From a virus: a DNA stretch of 41,007 nucleotides. How positions within the stretch are numbered: the stretch's first letter is position 1; every line of letters begins with the position of its first letter. Positions 36,523 through 41,007 of this stretch are shown here, piece by piece. The position numbers were made by a program, and so were the translations under genes. The notes beneath the pieces were generated by a model. It saw only the letters and a list, made by a program, of their open reading frames with translations. It was not told the DNA's origin and did not search any database. Where the stretch lies: positions 1-41,007 of IMG/VR virus record IMGVR_UViG_3300017635_000002, one strand, 5' to 3'.

Positions 36523-38886
36523 GTGATACAACCATCCGGACCGAGCAATGCTCGTATCATGATTGTGCAAGGCGCACCGACTTGGGAGGACCTACGACTA
36601 GGTTCTCCTTTCCAAGGCTCATCAGGGAGAGAATTAGCGAAGATATTAGTAGAAGCCGGTTCAAACAAGATGCACTGTTTCCTGACTTCCTTCATCCGAG
36701 GTCAGGTTCGGTCCAATTCGATCTCGACGCAAGTCGCGCAGAAGAAAGCCGATGTTACGCCGGAGCATTCTCCCTTCCACGAAAAGATGGTTCTACCCGC
36801 TTTCCTCGAAGGCATCGATGCTCTCAACCGAGATATCGACCTCGTTAAACCTAAAGTCGTCGTGGTCTTCGACAACGAAACCCTCTACGCCTTAACAGGC
36901 AAGTGGGGGGTTAAGTCTTGGCGATCGTCTGTCCTCGAATACACCACTCCTTCCGGTCATACTTGCGTGGTCATGACGACTTACTCCATCTCCTACATTC
37001 AAGCCGTCTACAAAGAACGATCGATCGTGGTGAACGACTTCCGCAAGATCGTATCCATATCCCAGCTGGACAAGCTCCCCAAATCTCCTGATTATAAGTT
37101 CATAGTCCGACCTTCCTTCGGCATGGCTGCATCGACTCTGCAAATGCTCTTGAAAAAGGTTGAAGCAGGTCCTACCAAGCTCTCCGTCGATATCGAAACA
37201 CGTGGCGGGCATACCGCTTGCACTGGCATAGCATGGTCAACAACCGAAGCAATCTGCATCCCGCATATCGTAGTCGAGTCGAAACTCCATTACTGGCTAC
37301 TCGAGGAAGAAGCCTTCCTCATGCACTTGATGTATCGACTATTAACTCACCCCAATGCCGAAGTCATCGGTCAGAACTTCATCTACGACGCACAATACTT
37401 CTACCGCCATTTCCACTTCATCCCACGACTGAAGCGTGATACTATGATCGCGCAACATTCCATGTTCTCTAATCAGCCAAAGGGGCTAGACTACTTAGCC
37501 TCCATCCACTGTGAACACCACGTCTATTGGAAAGACGAGTCCAAAAACTGGGACGCGAAGGTCGGCGAAGATCAACTCTGGACCTACAACTGCAAAGACT
37601 GCGTGATCACCTACGAAGTCGATGACTCTCAACAAGCCGCTATGGAGAAAATTCTACCATCTTGGCCAGAGTTTCGCGAGGTCCACGACTTCCAACAATC
37701 CCTATTCTACCCCGTTCTCCAAACCATGATAAGAGGTCTCCGTGTCGATAACTCCTCCAAATCCTCGCTGTCGGATAAGCTCGCTACTGCAATCGCGGAA
37801 CGGAATGCTGAACTTGAGCATATCATTGGATACCCGATCAATATCCGATCTCCCAAACAGATGCAGGATTTATTCTACCGCCAGCTTAATCAAACACCTA
37901 TCAAAAAACGTGGGGGAGGGATAACGACAGATGACCAAGCACTTACCAAACTCGGTAATCGTGAGCCGTTACTACTGCCAATTACCAAGCGAATTTCTGA
38001 TCTTCGAAGTCTCAATGTCTTTCGATCAACATTCCTCGAAGCTCCTGTGGACATTGACGACAGAATGCGTTGCAGCTTCAACATCGCAGGGACCGACACC
38101 TACCGTTTTTCAAGTTCCGAAAACGCCTTCGGCTCTGGAATGAACCTTCAAAACGTGCCATCTGGTGACTCCGATCTTCCCAACATCCGCGAGTTATTCC
38201 TCGCCGACGAAGGCATGGAGTTCTTCGATATCGATCTTGACTCAGCCGACCTACGCATCGTAGTGTGGGAGTCTGATTGCACTGAGATGAAGGCCATGTT
38301 TGCGGAAGGCCTGAAGCCCTATGTAGAAGTTGCTAAGGAATACTACCGTGACCCAACGATCGACAAGCACCACCCGTCCTACAAACTCTTCAAAGCCTTA
38401 TGCCACGGAACCAATTACTTGGGGACCCCCTCCGGCCTATCAGGGCGTATCGGACTCGTCACACATGAAGTCGAACGTATCCAGAAGTGGTATTATGGCA
38501 AATTCCCGCAAATCAAAGTCTGGCAAGACGATATCATCCATCAAGTCAACACACGACGCTTTATCCAAAATGTCTTCGGGTATCGCATCCACTTCTTCGA
38601 TCGAATTGAGGGGACGATATACAATCAAGCTGTGGCATGGATTCCTCAGTCAACCGTGGCGTGCCTTATCAACCGAGGCTATTATAATATCCATACCAAA
38701 GAACCAACCATCGAAGTTCTGCTTCAAGTTCATGACTCCCTTGCAGGGCAATACCCAATTGGACAAAGAGATATATGTAGATCAAAAATACTTGCTCACT
38801 GTGCTGTCGAACTACCTTACGAACAACCAATAATCATTCCAGTTGGAGTGAAAACATCGACAGTATCTTGGGGGGCTTGTGGCTAA
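36523..38886 (+). CDS. UDG-like / family A DNA polymerase fusion
   Basis: The 787-aa protein starts at GTG 36523, preceded by AAGGA. Residues 1-175 resemble a family 4-type uracil-DNA glycosylase (MIVQGAPTWEDLRLGSPFQG) but lack its His-Pro motif (TTYSISYIQ instead). Residues 218-375 are a DEDDy 3'-5' exonuclease with DIE (223-225), NFIYD (285-289) and YNCKD (355-359). The polymerase domain has motif A DIDLDSADLRIV, motif B YKLFKALCHGTNYLG and motif C QVHDS (735-739). It is the replicative polymerase. A similar domain fusion is known from phage SPO1. Confidence 0.9.
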   Translation: MIQPSGPSNARIMIVQGAPTWEDLRLGSPFQGSSGRELAKILVEAGSNKMHCFLTSFIRGQVRSNSISTQVAQKKADVTPEHSPFHEKMVLPAFLEGIDALNRDIDLVKPKVVVVFDNETLYALTGKWGVKSWRSSVLEYTTPSGHTCVVMTTYSISYIQAVYKERSIVVNDFRKIVSISQLDKLPKSPDYKFIVRPSFGMAASTLQMLLKKVEAGPTKLSVDIETRGGHTACTGIAWSTTEAICIPHIVVESKLHYWLLEEEAFLMHLMYRLLTHPNAEVIGQNFIYDAQYFYRHFHFIPRLKRDTMIAQHSMFSNQPKGLDYLASIHCEHHVYWKDESKNWDAKVGEDQLWTYNCKDCVITYEVDDSQQAAMEKILPSWPEFREVHDFQQSLFYPVLQTMIRGLRVDNSSKSSLSDKLATAIAERNAELEHIIGYPINIRSPKQMQDLFYRQLNQTPIKKRGGGITTDDQALTKLGNREPLLLPITKRISDLRSLNVFRSTFLEAPVDIDDRMRCSFNIAGTDTYRFSSSENAFGSGMNLQNVPSGDSDLPNIRELFLADEGMEFFDIDLDSADLRIVVWESDCTEMKAMFAEGLKPYVEVAKEYYRDPTIDKHHPSYKLFKALCHGTNYLGTPSGLSGRIGLVTHEVERIQKWYYGKFPQIKVWQDDIIHQVNTRRFIQNVFGYRIHFFDRIEGTIYNQAVAWIPQSTVACLINRGYYNIHTKEPTIEVLLQVHDSLAGQYPIGQRDICRSKILAHCAVELPYEQPIIIPVGVKTSTVSWGACG

Positions 38887-40108
38887 ACGACATTTCAGTA
38901 ACTGGATACAGGCTTATCTCGACTACGCCGAGTATTCAGAAGCACCAAAACATATGCACTTTTGGACGGCTGTTTCAACAATGGCCGGAGCTTTGCGCCG
39001 TAAAGTCTGGCTGGATATGGCATACTTTAAATGGCATCCGAACTTCTACATCATTCTAGTAGCTCCGCCAGGGATTGTGTCCAAGTCCACGACAGCGGGT
39101 ATTGGTATGCAGCTTTTGAAAAAGGTTCCTGACATTAAGTTCGGGCCTGACGTTGTGACATGGCAAGCATTGGTTACTGGTTTTGCCGAGTCCACCATGA
39201 CCTTTGAATACCAAGGCAAATTCAATACCATGTCTGCTATGACGATTGAGTCTTCCGAGTTTGGAAACCTGCTCAACCCACAAGACAAGGAAATGGTCGA
39301 TCTACTCGTCGCCCTGTGGGATGGCAAGCCAGGGGCTTTTGAAAAGAAAACCAAGGGTTCCGGCAACGACGTCGTAGAGAATCCTTGGATTAATCTCATA
39401 GCTTGCACGACTCCTGCGTGGATTGCAGGGAATTTCCCAGAGTATATGATCGGCGGTGGGTTCACATCCAGATGTGTCTTTGTCTACGCGGATAAGAAGG
39501 CGAAGTATGTAGCTTATCCTGGCCGTCATGTTCCAAAGAACCTCGCGGAAACTGCACAGAAGCTGATCGAGGACCTGACGCAAATTTCCCAACTAACCGG
39601 CGAATATCACCTTACAGAACAAGCCGTCGCATGGGGTGAAGCATGGTATGCCAAGCACTATGCAGAGAAGCACATCGGACTGGACGACGACCGCTTCGGA
39701 GGATACCTCGCCCGCAAGCAAACTCACATCCACAAACTAGCCATGATACTCGCAGCTGCTGAGTCGGATAAACTCATCATAACCCCTGAGCACCTCGCCC
39801 TAGCTAACACAATGGTGACTGATCTCGAACCTGATATGCAGTTCGTGTTCTCGAAGATCGGCAAGACCGAGGACAGTCTTTATATCGAGCGCTTGATCTG
39901 GTATGTCCACAAACGCCAAGGTTGCCCATGGACAGAGGCCTATCGCTTCGTCCACACCCACTTCCCGAAAATATCCGATTTCGAAGCAGTTATTACCGGA
40001 GCCATTCGCGCAGGTTATCTCATCCTGCAACAACAAGGCTCCGTTATGATGCTATTGCCAGGACCAAATACTCCCGATGGTCTGGATACTGAAGGTAAAG
40101 GGCCTTAA
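38879..40108 (+). CDS. DUF3987-type replicative helicase/ATPase
   Basis: GTG at 38879 overlaps the polymerase stop by eight bases. The 409-aa protein has an unusual P-loop VAPPGIVSKSTT (61-72), an acidic strand MTIESSEFG, and GGGFTSRCVFVYAD with a likely arginine finger. It resembles DUF3987 proteins that replace DnaB-like helicases in some phages. A winged-helix-like end follows (residues 350-400). No separate primase was found, so priming may rest on this protein, a host primase or RNA polymerase. It ends in TTAA shared with the convergent fibre gene. Confidence 0.75.
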   Translation: MAKRHFSNWIQAYLDYAEYSEAPKHMHFWTAVSTMAGALRRKVWLDMAYFKWHPNFYIILVAPPGIVSKSTTAGIGMQLLKKVPDIKFGPDVVTWQALVTGFAESTMTFEYQGKFNTMSAMTIESSEFGNLLNPQDKEMVDLLVALWDGKPGAFEKKTKGSGNDVVENPWINLIACTTPAWIAGNFPEYMIGGGFTSRCVFVYADKKAKYVAYPGRHVPKNLAETAQKLIEDLTQISQLTGEYHLTEQAVAWGEAWYAKHYAEKHIGLDDDRFGGYLARKQTHIHKLAMILAAAESDKLIITPEHLALANTMVTDLEPDMQFVFSKIGKTEDSLYIERLIWYVHKRQGCPWTEAYRFVHTHFPKISDFEAVITGAIRAGYLILQQQGSVMMLLPGPNTPDGLDTEGKGP

Positions 40109-41007
40109 GACCAGTTCCCAACAGTGTTCTCACTAGCCTCACCGATCTTTTCAATAATGAAGTGGCTGCCGGCTTTCATACTAGCCGCAGAAGCTGTTAC
40201 CAAGGTAATCGAAGGTATAATCGTCCCTGCCGTGTCGATGCGGAATACACCTTGGATACTTGCTCTCATACCAGTTCCGGTGCCAGCCAAGACCACGTTG
40301 GCACCTGATTGCTGAGTTACTGAACCAACACCACTTATCGCCAAAACCGCGTTCGGTTGTGTGGAGTTATCCAGACCATAGCTGTCATAGGCAAAGTCAG
40401 CACAGACCGCCGTGCCAGCTCCAATAGGATCGAAGCCCGCGCTCCCGGAAGTCGCTGACATACCTGTGATGAAGAAGAAAGTTTTGAACCTATAAAACCC
40501 TGTGGGAAGTGTTAAAGTCCCATTAGTGCTTTGATTAAACATCTTCTGCTCAGTAGCGACGTTGGATAAGGCATAGTCAGCGTTCTGGTAAAGATAATTC
40601 ACTAGTGGCACTGAAACAGCATTTGCACCAGAGTCAGTGGCCGACCTTATAACCCCATCATCATTCACTGTCGCAGCGGAGTTCTGTATGATCTTCCCTG
40701 TCGTGCTGTCATATCTCGCAATCGCGTTGTCAGTCGAACTTCCAGGTCCGGTAACATCACCAGAACCGCCACCTCCACTCGGTGTAGCCCAAGTCCCGTC
40801 ACCTCGCCAAAACGTCGTGCTGCTTGCGCCGGTTCCGCTGTTCAATCTCGCGACTGCTAGGTTTCCGCTAAGATCGGCCGCCGACCCTGTAGCCGCAACC
40901 GTTGCCAAGCCGGAAACATCACTCGCCGTAATCGCTAGCAAAGTCTTCGCACTCGCAGCAGTCAATTCCTCCACATCTCCACTGCCAGCAGTTGTTCGGC
41001 CAAGCAA
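40105..41007 (-). CDS. Tail fibre 2, C-terminal part (continues at window start)
   Basis: This encodes residues 392-691 of the tail fibre, in frame with the segment at 1-1287 after the circle is closed. It carries the last repeat module (WRGDGTWATP) followed by a Gly/Ser linker. After that comes a non-repetitive C-terminal domain of about 180 residues rich in aromatic and small residues, with no detectable chaperone or enzyme motif. That domain is the likely receptor-binding head. Its stop codon TAA overlaps the TAA of the convergent helicase gene in a shared TTAA, with no terminator hairpin between them. Confidence 0.85.
   Translation of the reverse strand: MLGRTTAGSGDVEELTAASAKTLLAITASDVSGLATVAATGSAADLSGNLAVARLNSGTGASSTTFWRGDGTWATPSGGGGSGDVTGPGSSTDNAIARYDSTTGKIIQNSAATVNDDGVIRSATDSGANAVSVPLVNYLYQNADYALSNVATEQKMFNQSTNGTLTLPTGFYRFKTFFFITGMSATSGSAGFDPIGAGTAVCADFAYDSYGLDNSTQPNAVLAISGVGSVTQQSGANVVLAGTGTGMRASIQGVFRIDTAGTIIPSITLVTASAASMKAGSHFIIEKIGEASENTVGNWS
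40894..41007. repeat. Terminal overlap, right copy
   Basis: This is the right-hand copy of the exact 114-base overlap. Removing one copy gives a 40,893-bp circle. Because it sits inside a protein-coding repeat of the tail fibre, a chance protein repeat must be considered. However, the other repeats of that protein are strongly diverged at the DNA level, whereas this pair is identical, so the circular overlap is the better explanation. Confidence 0.9.

Noticed and set aside
36582-36848. 88-codon plus-strand frame inside the polymerase gene
   Set aside because: It is fully nested in the polymerase in another frame, Arg/Ser/Pro-rich, with no ribosome binding site.

Overview
The window is a complete circular tailed-phage genome. 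Bases 1-114 are repeated exactly at 40894-41007, and a 691-residue tail-fibre gene reads in frame across the junction, so the unique length is 40,893 bp. The head-tail genes are of the short-tailed (podovirus) kind: portal, P22 gp4-like adaptor, P22 gp10-like propeller protein, helical ejection-type proteins, and no tape-measure, sheath or tail-tube genes. I see no integrase, phage RNA polymerase or tRNA gene, so the phage probably relies on the host polymerase. The GATC/CGATCG-rich, roughly 50% GC sequence with host-like promoters would suit a proteobacterium, perhaps an alphaproteobacterium, but the host is inference only.

Layout. Two long opposed arms diverge from a control region at about 21.3-23.5 kb and converge at 40105-40108, where the two stop codons overlap. 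The leftward arm runs from 21307 down to 1 and on through the junction to 40105. Its order is terminase small and large subunits, portal, zinc-ribbon protein, scaffold, major capsid protein, decoration-like protein, HhH/coiled-coil protein, adaptor, propeller protein, GNAT-like protein, S74-tailed helical protein, two ejection-type proteins, tail fibre 1, small structural protein, membrane protein, GH108 endolysin, holin, nested Rz/Rz1 spanins, two small tail proteins and tail fibre 2. Most junctions overlap by 1-8 bases.

The control region holds about 890 bp with almost no coding sequence, then a short leftward unit (a 177-aa early protein and a 57-aa protein, each followed by an intrinsic terminator), then about 560 bp of intergenic DNA with several inverted repeats and divergent promoters. 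The rightward arm begins with three unknown genes and a 190-aa protein clearly related to the 177-aa protein on the other strand. Tandem terminators follow, and then about 20 very small coupled genes (zinc ribbons, a ribbon-helix-helix candidate, small membrane proteins, a possible exported protein).

From 29.5 kb comes the replication and recombination block: SF1B helicase, HNH/AP2 endonuclease-like gene, Cas4/RecB-like nuclease, zinc ribbon, RecA-like ATPase, an SSB-like candidate, ParB-methyltransferase fusion, UDG-like/family A DNA polymerase fusion, and a DUF3987-type helicase.

The most interesting unexplained signals are: (1) a 28-bp dyad element in six copies, all intergenic, several sitting on recognisable promoters; (2) three early proteins, two of them paralogues on opposite strands, sharing a C-terminal LL(S/G)(D/E)LGL tail; and (3) a polymerase carrying a UDG-like domain that has lost its usual His-Pro motif.
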